Made by a program: the position numbers and the translations under genes. From the NCBI GenBank assembly GCA_934234215.1, contig CAKQHB010000009.1, forward strand, positions 27,015-91,014: a DNA stretch of 64,000 nucleotides, written 5' to 3'. The notes beneath the pieces were generated by a model. That model did no database searches, was not told the DNA's origin, and saw only the letters and a program-made list of their open reading frames with translations. Shown one piece after another: positions 1 to 8,344 of this stretch. How positions within the stretch are numbered: position 1 is the first letter of the stretch; every line of letters starts with the position of its first letter. This DNA is from an uncultured Cuneatibacter sp. Lineage in GTDB: Bacteria; Bacillota; Clostridia; Lachnospirales; Lachnospiraceae.

Positions 1-1
1 A

Positions 2-1021
2 CAGCAAACACCAGCTGATCATGCAGGAGATGTGTCGTCAGATTCTGCGGTGCAGTTGCATTATAACTGCGAGACGAATGCAAATGATTTTCCAACGGAA
101 GTGACGCTGTATGAGGCGGAATACTGGAAATCAACGGACTATGATCTGGAAGCGGATTTGCTAAAAGGTGAGATTGTGGATCATAAAGTATGGGCGGTAG
201 GTTCTCAGACAATCGCGAACTATCAGGGGAAAGATGAGTATTTGTATTTTCATGATGGTGGAGAGGCTTTCTATGGAGAATGGAAAAATGTCGTAGATGG
301 TGGATTTACCTACGTAGACACGAGTGCCGGAGATTGGTATTCGGAACGTGCAACATGCTCATTGGTATGGGATCACCTTAATACAATATCTGGAGGGGCG
401 ATCGAACCAACAAATCCGGAGTTATGGGGCGATGAAGATTTGGCTTTTCGCTCATTCCAAGATGTAGAAGATGATTTGTTACAGCAATTTCAGAAGCTGG
501 ATTTAAATATGCAGGTTGTAGAAAAATATACGGTCAATGTTTCTCCAGAGCAAAATTGCTATTTATTGATGTTTACAGAAATGATCGATGAAATTCCACT
601 AGTGCCTTATTTTTATACAGAAGGAGATGTACAGAGAAAAAATTGGTTGCTGAACTGCAATGCGAGTGTCTATGTTGGAGAAGATGGAATCATGGACGCA
701 TATGTGACGCATTTAGTACAGCCAACGCAGGAACTGGAGAAGGTGGAAATTATATCTCTGAATGAGGCGAAGTCTGCATTGGAAGAACGCATGAAAGCGA
801 AGTATACGAGTGATGTTGAAGTAGAACATATGGGTTTGTACTATATTGGAATGCCGGGAGCTGAAAAGGAGAGTTTCAGACTGACACCGTTTTGGTTATT
901 CTGTGTGTCATCAGAAGTAACAGGACAAACCAAAATTGGAACGGAAATATATACGCGTACAACTACGGAGGTGTGCTATGAAGTGCTCAACGCCGTCGAT
1001 GGAGAATGGTTACAACATTAA
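2..1021 (+). CDS. Unknown protein, 5' end cut by the window edge
   Basis: The reading frame is open from the first bases of the window. The GTG at 32 is therefore probably internal and the true start lies upstream. About 340 residues are visible. They are acidic and rich in Trp and Tyr, with no membrane segment and no catalytic motif I can name. Proteins of this composition next to ABC exporters in Lachnospiraceae are usually lipoproteins whose signal peptide would lie outside the window; that is inference. The downstream permease starts inside the 3' end of this gene (overlap of about 44 nt), so it heads or belongs to the ABC operon that follows. I cannot assign a function. Confidence 0.6.
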   Translation, partial: QQTPADHAGDVSSDSAVQLHYNCETNANDFPTEVTLYEAEYWKSTDYDLEADLLKGEIVDHKVWAVGSQTIANYQGKDEYLYFHDGGEAFYGEWKNVVDGGFTYVDTSAGDWYSERATCSLVWDHLNTISGGAIEPTNPELWGDEDLAFRSFQDVEDDLLQQFQKLDLNMQVVEKYTVNVSPEQNCYLLMFTEMIDEIPLVPYFYTEGDVQRKNWLLNCNASVYVGEDGIMDAYVTHLVQPTQELEKVEIISLNEAKSALEERMKAKYTSDVEVEHMGLYYIGMPGAEKESFRLTPFWLFCVSSEVTGQTKIGTEIYTRTTTEVCYEVLNAVDGEWLQH

Positions 1022-1883
1022 GGTGATCTTGTTATGCCTGCGCATGAGTTTTCGGAAGTGGTTTCTATCACTGCGGATTCCGATGCTGTTTTTGCTCATT
1101 ATCTCGTTCGGATATTGGACGAGCGGGGGTGTCTCATCGGTGGCGAAGATAATGGGAGAGCGAGTCGCGCCATGGCTGCTGCCGCATTATTTTGCAAATC
1201 CGCTGATGATGACGTTGTTTGGATTTCTGGTCACGTTTTTATTTAACGATGCACCGTTTTATGACAATCATACGGCGTTTGTGCTGATCCGGAGCGGGCG
1301 GAAAAACTGGATTGTGGCGCAGATTCTCTATGTCATCGTGGCAGCTTTTTTGAATGCGGTATGCTGGTTTCTCGCGTCAATACTTCCAGTCTTGGGAAGA
1401 GTGCAATTCACGAGTGACTGGGGAAAGGTACTGCTGTCCATTGCGAGTGGACAGGGGCAGGCGATTGCAGCGCAGCATGGAGTCGTGTTGAATTTTTATG
1501 TGGATGCGAATGTTTGCAAAGTATATAGCGGTCTGGAAACGACTCTTTTGGCATTTTTGCTTTTATGGCTGGTCGGTGCTTTTTTAGGATTTTTGATTTT
1601 TGCCTTTAATTTCTTTTTGAAGAATAACTGGGGCGTGATTGTTTCTGGTTTTCTTTCGTTTCTTCCAGTATTCTCAAGTTTTCTTTTGATTTATGGTGGC
1701 GAGCTGGGAAGCAAAATATTTTATGTTTCACCAGTGGGATGGTGCAGCTTATATAGCATTTCTCTGGATGGAAAGATGGGATATCCCTCGCTTCCCTATG
1801 TATTTTCTGTTCTGATGATCGGCAGCTTGATTATGGCATTTGTGCTTGGAAGACAGTTCCGCAAGAAGGATGTTCTGATCTAA
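978..1883 (+). CDS. ABC transporter permease subunit
   Basis: A hydrophobic protein of 301 residues with about six membrane segments, at residues of roughly 25-45, 75-95, 115-140, 190-215, 220-250 and 270-290. It is the membrane part of an ABC-2 type exporter, judged by its neighbours: the ATPase follows directly and a second permease comes after it. I chose ATG 978 because GGAGGTG lies about 4 nt upstream; an in-frame ATG at 936 has no such site. It overlaps the preceding gene and its stop shares one base with an ATG of the ATPase frame (TAATG), so translation is probably coupled. The substrate is unknown; export of a peptide, or resistance to one, are both possible. Confidence 0.8.
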   Translation: MKCSTPSMENGYNIKVILLCLRMSFRKWFLSLRIPMLFLLIISFGYWTSGGVSSVAKIMGERVAPWLLPHYFANPLMMTLFGFLVTFLFNDAPFYDNHTAFVLIRSGRKNWIVAQILYVIVAAFLNAVCWFLASILPVLGRVQFTSDWGKVLLSIASGQGQAIAAQHGVVLNFYVDANVCKVYSGLETTLLAFLLLWLVGAFLGFLIFAFNFFLKNNWGVIVSGFLSFLPVFSSFLLIYGGELGSKIFYVSPVGWCSLYSISLDGKMGYPSLPYVFSVLMIGSLIMAFVLGRQFRKKDVLI

Positions 1884-1906
1884 TGAGTCGAGGAGGTGCA
1901 ACGAGT

Positions 1907-2551
1907 ATGAGTAACAAGATTGAGATAAAAGGATTGAGGAAGAGCTTCAAGAGTCAGACAGTCCTTCAAGATGTAAATGTCAGCTTTGAAACCGGAAAGA
2001 TTCATGGAATCATTGGGCGAAATGGCTCCGGAAAAACGGTGTTGTTCAAGCTGATTGCTGGATTTCTGATTCCAGATTGCGGTCAAATTATCGTGGATGG
2101 AATAGAACTGAAGCCTGCAATGAGGCGCAAGATGGGCATTTTGATTGAAAAGCCAGGTTTTTTGGAACATCTGAATGCCTTTAAAAATCTTTCTCTGCTG
2201 GCATCGATTCAGCATCGCATTACCGATCAGGACATTCGGGATGCGATTACAACAGTCGGTTTAGATCCGAAAGAGAAGAAGCCCGTTGGAAAGTTTTCAT
2301 TGGGCATGAAGCAGCGACTTGGAATCGCGCAGGCAATTATGGAAAAGCCGTCATTGTTGATTTTGGACGAGCCGATGAGCGGACTGGACAAAAATGGCGT
2401 TGCGGAAATGCGGAAACTGTTTCTGGATTTGAAAGAGAAAGGAGTAACGATTCTGCTTTCTTCCCATTATGCAGAGGACATTGATGCATTGTGCGATACG
2501 GTATGCGAGATGGATCGAGGTGTTTTGACAAGGCTAGAGGGAGAGGAGTGA
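1907..2551 (+). CDS. ABC transporter ATP-binding protein
   Basis: A compact nucleotide-binding domain of 214 residues. Visible motifs are the Walker A GRNGSGKT, a signature-loop variant FSLGMKQRLG, Walker B LLILDEP followed by the D-loop (MSGLD), and the switch histidine in LLSSHY. It couples ATP hydrolysis to the two flanking permeases at the cytoplasmic face. ATG 1907 is preferred because AGGAGGT sits about 10 nt upstream; ATG 1883 in the same frame overlaps the previous stop and would add eight residues. The Gln of the canonical LSGGQ is replaced by Met-Lys-Gln, which is common in bacitracin- and lantibiotic-type exporters. The substrate cannot be read from this subunit. Confidence 0.9.
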   Translation: MSNKIEIKGLRKSFKSQTVLQDVNVSFETGKIHGIIGRNGSGKTVLFKLIAGFLIPDCGQIIVDGIELKPAMRRKMGILIEKPGFLEHLNAFKNLSLLASIQHRITDQDIRDAITTVGLDPKEKKPVGKFSLGMKQRLGIAQAIMEKPSLLILDEPMSGLDKNGVAEMRKLFLDLKEKGVTILLSSHYAEDIDALCDTVCEMDRGVLTRLEGEE

Positions 2552-2556
2552 TCAAG

Positions 2557-3333
2557 ATGTTGTTTCTGAGAACCTTTGGGGCGGATATTCGGAGAATCCT
2601 ATATCAGAAAAAGACATGGATTAGCATTACTCTGATCGTTTTGATTCTTGCGGGTGCTGCTCAAAACTTGATACGCCTTATGGGAGATGTAGATGTACTC
2701 ACAATTTGCAGTACCGGATTAGTTGAGTCTGCCAGCTTTGTCATGACTACAGCAGTGCTCCCGATTTTTGTGTATTCCGCTGCAGCGGCAGAAGATCGGA
2801 AAAATAATAGCGTGCGCTATTTCGCATCCAGAAGCGGTATCCGAACATATGCCATTAGTAAGTTTTTGTCGGCACTGATATCCGCGATGTTGACCTTTGC
2901 AATCGGAATGGTAATCACAGCATTGATTTTCTCAATATGGTTTCCATTTTATAACGACAGCTTTTATTGGGGATGTGGCTACTTTCCGTTGGTTGAGTCT
3001 GGAAAGACGATTTCGTTTTTTATTCTTTTTTTACTGCATTATATGTTATCAGCAGCATGCTTTTCCACAACCTGTTTTCTTGCGGCATGTTGTTTTGAAG
3101 AGACATTCGTAGCCTACACGCTTCCAATTATGATTTTTTTCTTCTTACAACGGGCAGCGCTAAGTTGGAATATCCCATATTGGGCAAAACCCGGAGGATT
3201 GATTCAAAGTATTTACGATCTGGGGAGTGTCGCGAAAACATTCTGGTATCGGGCATTGATTATTGCGGCATATTGTCTGATACTGGGAGTTGTGGGGATA
3301 AAGGTGATTGAGAGGAAGATACGCAATACATAA
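2557..3333 (+). CDS. ABC transporter permease subunit
   Basis: Integral membrane protein of 258 residues. It has a basic N-terminal stretch, a first membrane segment at residues 18-36, then further segments near 60-85, 105-130, 150-185, 195-215 and 230-250. It starts 5 nt after the ATPase stop, with GGAGAGGAGTG as ribosome binding site; an earlier in-frame ATG at 2491 lies inside the ATPase gene and is rejected. It completes an exporter of the form permease-ATPase-permease. The two permeases are dissimilar, so the transporter is probably heterodimeric. A good intrinsic terminator follows, closing the operon. Confidence 0.78.
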   Translation: MLFLRTFGADIRRILYQKKTWISITLIVLILAGAAQNLIRLMGDVDVLTICSTGLVESASFVMTTAVLPIFVYSAAAAEDRKNNSVRYFASRSGIRTYAISKFLSALISAMLTFAIGMVITALIFSIWFPFYNDSFYWGCGYFPLVESGKTISFFILFLLHYMLSAACFSTTCFLAACCFEETFVAYTLPIMIFFFLQRAALSWNIPYWAKPGGLIQSIYDLGSVAKTFWYRALIIAAYCLILGVVGIKVIERKIRNT

Positions 3334-3368
3334 AGTTGTTATTGGAAAAATTGCAATATGACAGAAAC

Positions 3369-3402
3369 AAAAAGTCTGTCTCGCTATATGGCAGACTTTT
3401 TT
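3369..3402 (+). terminator. Intrinsic terminator of the ABC operon
   Basis: A 12-bp stem with one G-T pair (AAAAAGTCTGTC against GGCAGACTTTTT) encloses a 9-nt loop and runs into a T tract. It lies 35 nt after the last permease gene. Confidence 0.8.
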
Positions 3403-3425
3403 GTTGTCAAGAACATGAGATCAGA

Positions 3426-3454
3426 TTGCGAGCCAGGCATGTTTGTGTTATGAT
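3426..3454 (+). promoter_or_regulatory. Sigma-A type promoter for the methyltransferase-tenA operon
   Basis: TTGCGA and TATGAT are separated by 17 nt, about 50 nt before the methyltransferase start. I see no TPP riboswitch in the short leader, although tenA is second in the operon. Confidence 0.5.
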
Positions 3455-3504
3455 TGTCACAAAGTTTGTTTCCTAAATAACGTACCAAGAAAGGAATTTT
3501 GAAA

Positions 3505-4200
3505 ATGAAACCGAAGTTTGATGGATATGCAGCACAATATGATGCCTGGTTTATGGAAAATGAGAATCTGTTCCAGAGTGAGCTTCGCCTGTTCCAGAAG
3601 GCGCTTGGTGATATCAGTGGCAAGCGCGTGCTTTCTGTGGGCTGTGGCAGTGGTTTGTTTGAGAGTATGATCGATTGCAGTGGTATCGAGGGCATAGAGC
3701 CATCCCGCGATATGGGGGCGATCGCACAGAAGCGCGGCATAAATGTAATTGCATTTGGTGCGATTGAAGAGGCTGAATTGGAAGAAAATGCATATGATGT
3801 TATTTATTTGAACGGCAGCTCAAGTTATATGGAAGATCTGACACGGGCATTTGATGTATGCAAAAAGGCATTGAAGCCGAATGGGACTTTCATTTCTCTG
3901 GATGTTCCGAAAGAGAGTGCGTTTGGATTTATGTACCTTCTGGCGAAAGCAGTCGGCACATTCGATCATCCGTCACTGAATGGCGTTATGCCGAAGCTGC
4001 CCTACCCGTTGGAGCTGTGCTGTGCAGGTGTATGGCATTCCACAGAGGAGAAGATTGATGTGTTGAAGTCTCTTGGCTTCCATGATTTTGAATTTTATCA
4101 GACTCTTCTGAAAAATCCGATGTACACAAATGAGGATGTAGAAGAGGTCGTTCCCGGATACCAGAGCGGCGGCTATGTTGCAATCGTTGCTCACAAATAA
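3505..4200 (+). CDS. Class I SAM-dependent methyltransferase
   Basis: A 231-residue soluble protein with a Rossmann-type methyltransferase fold. The glycine-rich SAM loop VLSVGCGSG is at about residues 40-48, an acidic residue of motif II (GIEPS) at about 62, and motif IV (YDVIYLNGSSSYM) near 95-107. No domain indicates the substrate. ATG 3505 is chosen because AAGGA lies 9 nt upstream; a TTG at 3499 would leave only 3 nt. The next gene begins 10 nt after the stop, so it is cotranscribed with the TenA-like protein and the SDR enzyme. Methylation of a small molecule is the usual role of such proteins; the acceptor is unknown. Confidence 0.85.
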   Translation: MKPKFDGYAAQYDAWFMENENLFQSELRLFQKALGDISGKRVLSVGCGSGLFESMIDCSGIEGIEPSRDMGAIAQKRGINVIAFGAIEEAELEENAYDVIYLNGSSSYMEDLTRAFDVCKKALKPNGTFISLDVPKESAFGFMYLLAKAVGTFDHPSLNGVMPKLPYPLELCCAGVWHSTEEKIDVLKSLGFHDFEFYQTLLKNPMYTNEDVEEVVPGYQSGGYVAIVAHK

Positions 4201-4210
4201 GGAGAACCGC

Positions 4211-4876
4211 ATGAAACTCTCCGAGAGAATTTACGCACGTGCGAAAGAGCTTTGGCCGCAGTATCTGTGTCATCCGTTTGTGACGGAAATGGCGAATGGC
4301 ACATTGCCGACGGAAAAGTTCCGATATTATATGCTGCAGGATTATTTGTATCTCAAAGATTATGTGAAAATTTTTGCAGCAATCATTCAGAAAGCAGATG
4401 ATTTTGAATTGCTCTGTTTTCTGAGTGAGGAAATGTCCGAGACGATTCAGGAGACGGTGCGCACTCATGTTCCATATATGAAGCGTCTTGGAATCACAGA
4501 GGAGGAAATCCGGAATGCGCGCCCGCATATCGACAATAGCGCCTACAGCCATTACATGCTCTGTGAGGCGCAGATGGGGGATGTGCTGACTGGATTGGTG
4601 ACGCTTTTGAACTGTTCCTGGAGCTACGCGTATATTGCGGAGCAGATTGTAAAGCTTCATCCGGAGGCGCTGCGCGGCGAAAAGTACGGCTCCTGGTTTG
4701 CTGGTTACATATCCGAAGAATATCGGAAAACAAACCAGGCGCTGATTGACCGGATTGATGCGCTTAGTGCCGAAGTTGATGAAGAGAAAGCAGAGCATTT
4801 CTGCGAGATTTTTGAGAAGTGTTTTCTGTTTGATCTGCGGTTCTGGGATTTGGTTTACACAATGGAAGGAGAATGA
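4211..4876 (+). CDS. tenA: TenA/thiaminase II family protein
   Basis: A 221-residue, mostly helical protein. Two of the family's active-site positions match Bacillus subtilis TenA: the Asp of YYMLQDYLYL (Asp44 equivalent) and the Cys of LLNCSWSY (Cys135). The catalytic Glu205, which sits in a YEYxFW motif, corresponds here to Asp in FDLRFW. TenA hydrolyses the pyrimidine precursor amino-HMP to salvage thiamine. The Glu-to-Asp change and the lack of thi genes nearby leave room for another substrate. The start follows GGAG by 6 nt and the SDR gene begins 4 nt after the stop. Family membership is firm; the exact reaction is not. Confidence 0.85.
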   Translation: MKLSERIYARAKELWPQYLCHPFVTEMANGTLPTEKFRYYMLQDYLYLKDYVKIFAAIIQKADDFELLCFLSEEMSETIQETVRTHVPYMKRLGITEEEIRNARPHIDNSAYSHYMLCEAQMGDVLTGLVTLLNCSWSYAYIAEQIVKLHPEALRGEKYGSWFAGYISEEYRKTNQALIDRIDALSAEVDEEKAEHFCEIFEKCFLFDLRFWDLVYTMEGE

Positions 4877-4880
4877 CAAA

Positions 4881-5891
4881 ATGAAGATCATAATACTTGG
4901 CGGAACTGGTGTCATCAGCCGCGCGATTGTGCGAGAAGGCATTGCGAGAGGTCATGAAATGACCGTTGTAAATCGCGGAACGAGAACCGTGGATTTTGGA
5001 GGAACCGTAGAAACGATTCTGGCGGACCGAAAAGATCGAGAAAGCTTTTCTGAGCGGATGCGGGATGTGACAGCGGATGTGGTGATCGACATGATTGCAT
5101 TTGATGAGACGGATGCGGCACAGACGGTAGAGATGTTTGGTGGTCGAGTAAAGCAAATGATTTTTACGTCCAGTACAGCTGCATACAAAAAGCCATATCA
5201 TTCCCTTCCGATTCGAGAGGATGCGGAATCGTTGTGTGACAGCGATGAGTTTCCATATGGATTCAAAAAGGCAAATCTGGAGCGCTATCTGCAGGAGCAG
5301 ATGAAAAAAGGCGAAACGCCGATCACAATCATTCGCCCGTCTCTGACATTTGGCGAGGGTTGTGCCAATATTGGCGTGCTCAGACAGAATGCGAATATTG
5401 TGCACCGCATTCGAAATGGCAAGCCTCTCGTGTTTCCGGGAGATGGAACCGCGCCGTGGTCGTTTACCTTTGCGCCGGATTTGGCGAAGGGATACCTTCT
5501 CGCCTGTCAGAATGAAGCGACATACAATCAGGCTTTCCATATTACGAATACGCAGCTTGTCTTATTCGAAGACCTGTATCGAACCATCGGAAAAATCCTT
5601 GGAATCGAACCGAAATTTGCATACATTCCGTCCGAAGTATTGTGTCAGGCAGATCCAGGACTGTTCGCACATTTTCAGTATGAGAAGAAGTATGCGCATT
5701 ATTTCTCTGTAGAAAAATTTCAGAAAGCAGCACCGGAGTACAAACCGGAAATGGATCTGGAGACCGGACTGCGGGATATTCTGAATTGGTGGGAAGCAGA
5801 GGGAATGCCGCTGGATGAAGAGAAAGACGCGCTGGAAGATCGCATCTGCGCGGTATATGATGAATTTAAGCAGAAGATGAAAACGATATAA
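4881..5891 (+). CDS. NAD(P)-dependent epimerase/dehydratase (atypical extended SDR)
   Basis: A 336-residue enzyme with the N-terminal dinucleotide-binding signature GGTGVIS and a YGFKK sequence that fits the SDR active-site YxxxK. A Ser/Thr-rich strand (FTSSTAAY) gives the expected catalytic Ser or Thr. The C-terminal half resembles the sugar-nucleotide epimerase branch. ATG 4881 follows GGAAGGAGAATG and lies 4 nt from the tenA stop. Its substrate is not evident; a nucleotide sugar or small carbonyl compound is likely from the family. It is the last gene of the operon; terminator hairpins follow and face the convergent glnN. Confidence 0.82.
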   Translation: MKIIILGGTGVISRAIVREGIARGHEMTVVNRGTRTVDFGGTVETILADRKDRESFSERMRDVTADVVIDMIAFDETDAAQTVEMFGGRVKQMIFTSSTAAYKKPYHSLPIREDAESLCDSDEFPYGFKKANLERYLQEQMKKGETPITIIRPSLTFGEGCANIGVLRQNANIVHRIRNGKPLVFPGDGTAPWSFTFAPDLAKGYLLACQNEATYNQAFHITNTQLVLFEDLYRTIGKILGIEPKFAYIPSEVLCQADPGLFAHFQYEKKYAHYFSVEKFQKAAPEYKPEMDLETGLRDILNWWEAEGMPLDEEKDALEDRICAVYDEFKQKMKTI

Positions 5892-5892
5892 C

Positions 5893-5911
5893 AAACGCGG
5901 AGCGTTTTTTT
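5893..5911 (+). terminator. Small intrinsic terminator after the SDR gene
   Basis: AAACGC, GGA loop, GCGTTT and a run of T directly after the SDR stop codon. Confidence 0.6.
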
Positions 5912-5913
5912 AC

Positions 5914-5945
5914 TTTATAGGAAATGCGACGCAATTTCCTATAAA
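5914..5945. repeat. Perfect 12-bp inverted repeat
   Basis: TTTATAGGAAAT and its exact reverse complement flank an 8-nt spacer. It lies between two terminator hairpins in the convergent gap between the SDR gene and glnN. It has no T tract of its own on either side. Confidence 0.7.
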
Positions 5946-5950
5946 GCAAA

Positions 5951-5999
5951 AAAAGGGACAGTGACGAATCGTTTGGAAGGATTCGTCACTGCCCCTTTT
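5951..5999. terminator. Bidirectional terminator between the SDR gene and glnN
   Basis: A 20-bp stem with one mismatch starts AAAAGGGACAGTGACG on the left and ends GTCACTGCCCCTTTT on the right. A/T tracts on both sides make it usable from either strand. Confidence 0.8.
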
Positions 6000-6027
6000 A
6001 AATTCTATGATGCAGGCAGCTTTCGGT

Positions 6028-8145
6028 TTAAACTTCAAACATCAGATCGCCATAGGTCGGGATCGGCCACATATCCTTATCCACCAGCATTTCCAGCTTA
6101 TCAGCCGGTGCACGAACTGCATCCATAGCCGGTACAACTTCGTCTTTGTAAGCAACGGCGTTGTCCTTGGGATCGAGGATTGCGAATGCCTCCTCCTGAG
6201 CCTTTTCCAGAGTTACAACAGCCTTCTGCATTTCTGCTAACAGGCTGGAAATCTCAATCAGCATACCCTCCTGTACGCTGGTATCAGCAACCGGGCAAGC
6301 ATCCTTTACGGAAGAGATGGAAGTAGCCAGCTCGGTAGTGTAAGCGATAACAGCCGGGATGATCTGCTTCTTAGCCATGTGCAGCATCGTCAGAGCTTCG
6401 ATGTTGATGGTCTTGGAGTAAGTCTCATACAGGATCTCTTCTCTGGACTCCAGCTCAGCCTTTGTGAAGATATGGAACTTTTCAAACAGAGCGATTGCCT
6501 TCGGAGTGGTCAGAGTCGGAACTGCATCTACCATGGACTTAATATTCGGCAGACCGCGGCGTTCAGCTTCTGCAACCCACTCATCAGAGTAGCCATTGCC
6601 ATTGAAGATGATTCTCTGATGCTCAGTCAGATATTTCTTAATCAGATCATGTACTGCCATATCAAAGTCGTCAGCCTTTTCCAGAATGTCAGCAGCTTCG
6701 CAGAAGGCTTCTGCAACGATGGCATTCAGAGTGGTGTTCGGGCTGGATACGGAGTCGGCAGAACCTACCATACGGAACTCAAACTTATTTCCGGTAAATG
6801 CAAACGGTGATGTACGGTTACGATCGGTAGCGTCCTTTTCGAAGTCAGGCAGTGTATTTACTTCGGTCTTCAGAACAGAGCCTTCCAGAGAGTGAGTAGC
6901 TTCACCGGTCTCAACGAGCTGCTTTACAACATCGTCCAGCTGGTCGCCGAGGAATACGGAGATGATAGCGGGCGGTGCTTCGTTTGCACCCAGACGATGA
7001 TCGTTTCCGACATCGGATGCGGACTGACGCAGCAGGTCAGCGTGAACATCAACAGCTTTCAGGATACAAGCCAGAACCAGTAGGAACTGGATGTTCTCAT
7101 GAGGGGTATCGCCGGGATCTAACAGGTTCTTACCGGTATCGGTTGCCAGAGACCAGTTGTCGTGCTTACCGGAGCCATTGACACCTGCGTAAGGCTTCTC
7201 ATGCAGCAGGCAGGTCAGACCGTGACGGCCGGCAACCTTTTTCATGGTCTCCATAACGAGCTGGTTGTGGTCAACTGCGATATTTGCCTCGTTATAAATA
7301 GTAGCTAACTCGTGCTGTGCAGGAGCTACTTCGTTGTGCTGGGTCTTTGCAGTGATGCCCAGCTTCCACAGCTCGATGTTCAGATCCTTCATGTAAGAGC
7401 CGATACGCTCACGGATCGCACCGAAGTAATGATCTTCCAGTTCCTGTCCCTTCGGAGCGGGTGCGCCGAACAGGGTACGACCGGTGTAGATCAGGTCTTT
7501 TCTCTGTAAATACTTCTCACGGTCTACCAGGAAATATTCCTGCTCAGGACCAACAGAAGCAGTAACCTTTGTGCTGGTGGTATCACCGAACAGACGAACG
7601 ATACGCAGTGCCTGTTCGCTGACAGCTTCCATAGAACGAAGCAGAGGAGTCTTCTTATCCAGTGCCTCACCGGTATAGGAACAGAATGCAGTCGGGATGC
7701 AAAGCAGCACGCCAGTTGCTTCTTCCTTTAAGAAAGCGGGAGAGGTGCAGTCCCAAACCGTATAACCTCTAGCCTCGAAGGTAGCACGCAGACCACCGGA
7801 CGGGAAAGAAGATGCATCCGGCTCACCCTTGATCAGCTCCTTACCGGAGAACTCCAACAGGGTCTTGCCTTCTTTGTTGGGATTGGTAACAAAAGAGTCG
7901 TGCTTTTCAGCGGTAATACCAGTCAGAGGCTGGAACCAGTGGGTATAGTGAGTTGCACCATGCTCAACTGCCCAATCCTTCATGGCATTTGCCACTACAT
8001 CTGCGGTCTGCAGAGACATCTCAGCGCCGGTCTCCATCATTTTCTTGACTTCAGCGAACACCTTCTTCGGAAGACGCTCTCTCATGACCGCTTCACTGAA
8101 TACGTTCTGACCAAAAATTTCAGCGATATTCAATACTTCACTCAT
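6028..8145 (-). CDS. glnN: Type III glutamine synthetase
   Basis: 705 residues, the size expected for the large type III enzymes and far longer than type I (about 450). It condenses ammonia and glutamate to glutamine at the cost of ATP in the cytoplasm. Recognisable parts are the N-terminal region with the THWFQPLTG motif, the central EVAPAQHELA segment of the ATP and metal site, and HEKPYAGVNGSGKHDNWS in the catalytic core. The frame runs open to 8484, but the ATG at 8145 has GAGAGGATC upstream and gives the standard N-terminus (MSEVLNIAEIFGQ). A promoter and a terminator-like hairpin precede it, pointing to control by premature termination. Confidence 0.95.
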   Translation of the reverse strand: MSEVLNIAEIFGQNVFSEAVMRERLPKKVFAEVKKMMETGAEMSLQTADVVANAMKDWAVEHGATHYTHWFQPLTGITAEKHDSFVTNPNKEGKTLLEFSGKELIKGEPDASSFPSGGLRATFEARGYTVWDCTSPAFLKEEATGVLLCIPTAFCSYTGEALDKKTPLLRSMEAVSEQALRIVRLFGDTTSTKVTASVGPEQEYFLVDREKYLQRKDLIYTGRTLFGAPAPKGQELEDHYFGAIRERIGSYMKDLNIELWKLGITAKTQHNEVAPAQHELATIYNEANIAVDHNQLVMETMKKVAGRHGLTCLLHEKPYAGVNGSGKHDNWSLATDTGKNLLDPGDTPHENIQFLLVLACILKAVDVHADLLRQSASDVGNDHRLGANEAPPAIISVFLGDQLDDVVKQLVETGEATHSLEGSVLKTEVNTLPDFEKDATDRNRTSPFAFTGNKFEFRMVGSADSVSSPNTTLNAIVAEAFCEAADILEKADDFDMAVHDLIKKYLTEHQRIIFNGNGYSDEWVAEAERRGLPNIKSMVDAVPTLTTPKAIALFEKFHIFTKAELESREEILYETYSKTINIEALTMLHMAKKQIIPAVIAYTTELATSISSVKDACPVADTSVQEGMLIEISSLLAEMQKAVVTLEKAQEEAFAILDPKDNAVAYKDEVVPAMDAVRAPADKLEMLVDKDMWPIPTYGDLMFEV

Positions 8146-8188
8146 GCTCTTTGATCCTCTCATTCTTTTTTGTATAGATTTCGAACCT

Positions 8189-8229
8189 AAAAAAATAACG
8201 AGGACATTCCGATTCTGAACATCCTCGTT
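8189..8229 (-). promoter_or_regulatory. Terminator-like leader hairpin before glnN (possible attenuator)
   Basis: On the minus strand AACGAGGA pairs with TCCTCGTT across a 17-nt loop and is followed by ATTTTTTT, a complete intrinsic terminator. It lies about 45 nt before the glnN start and downstream of a good promoter, so it sits in the glnN leader and not only at the end of srtB. A competing small hairpin with a six-base loop (GAAC, GAGGAT, GTTC) overlaps its 5' arm. That arrangement resembles ANTAR-controlled leaders, but the loop sequence does not fit the ANTAR consensus well. Confidence 0.55.
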
Positions 8230-8259
8230 CTGCTGTAGTAGATCTGAACTACGCTTCCT

Positions 8260-8288
8260 AAAATACACCATTTCCAGAACAAATGCAA
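8260..8288 (-). promoter_or_regulatory. Promoter for glnN
   Basis: On the minus strand TTGCAT and TATTTT are 17 nt apart. It lies between the srtB stop and the leader hairpin, so glnN can be transcribed on its own. Confidence 0.55.
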
Positions 8289-8344
8289 GTTCTTTTTCAG
8301 AAAATGTGAAAAAGAGTTGGAAAACGTGAAAGAAAGCTCTCTTT

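Noticed and set aside
3334..3504. A TPP riboswitch ahead of the tenA operon
   Set aside because: The gap holds a terminator and a promoter; the conserved thi-box core is not present in the short leader.
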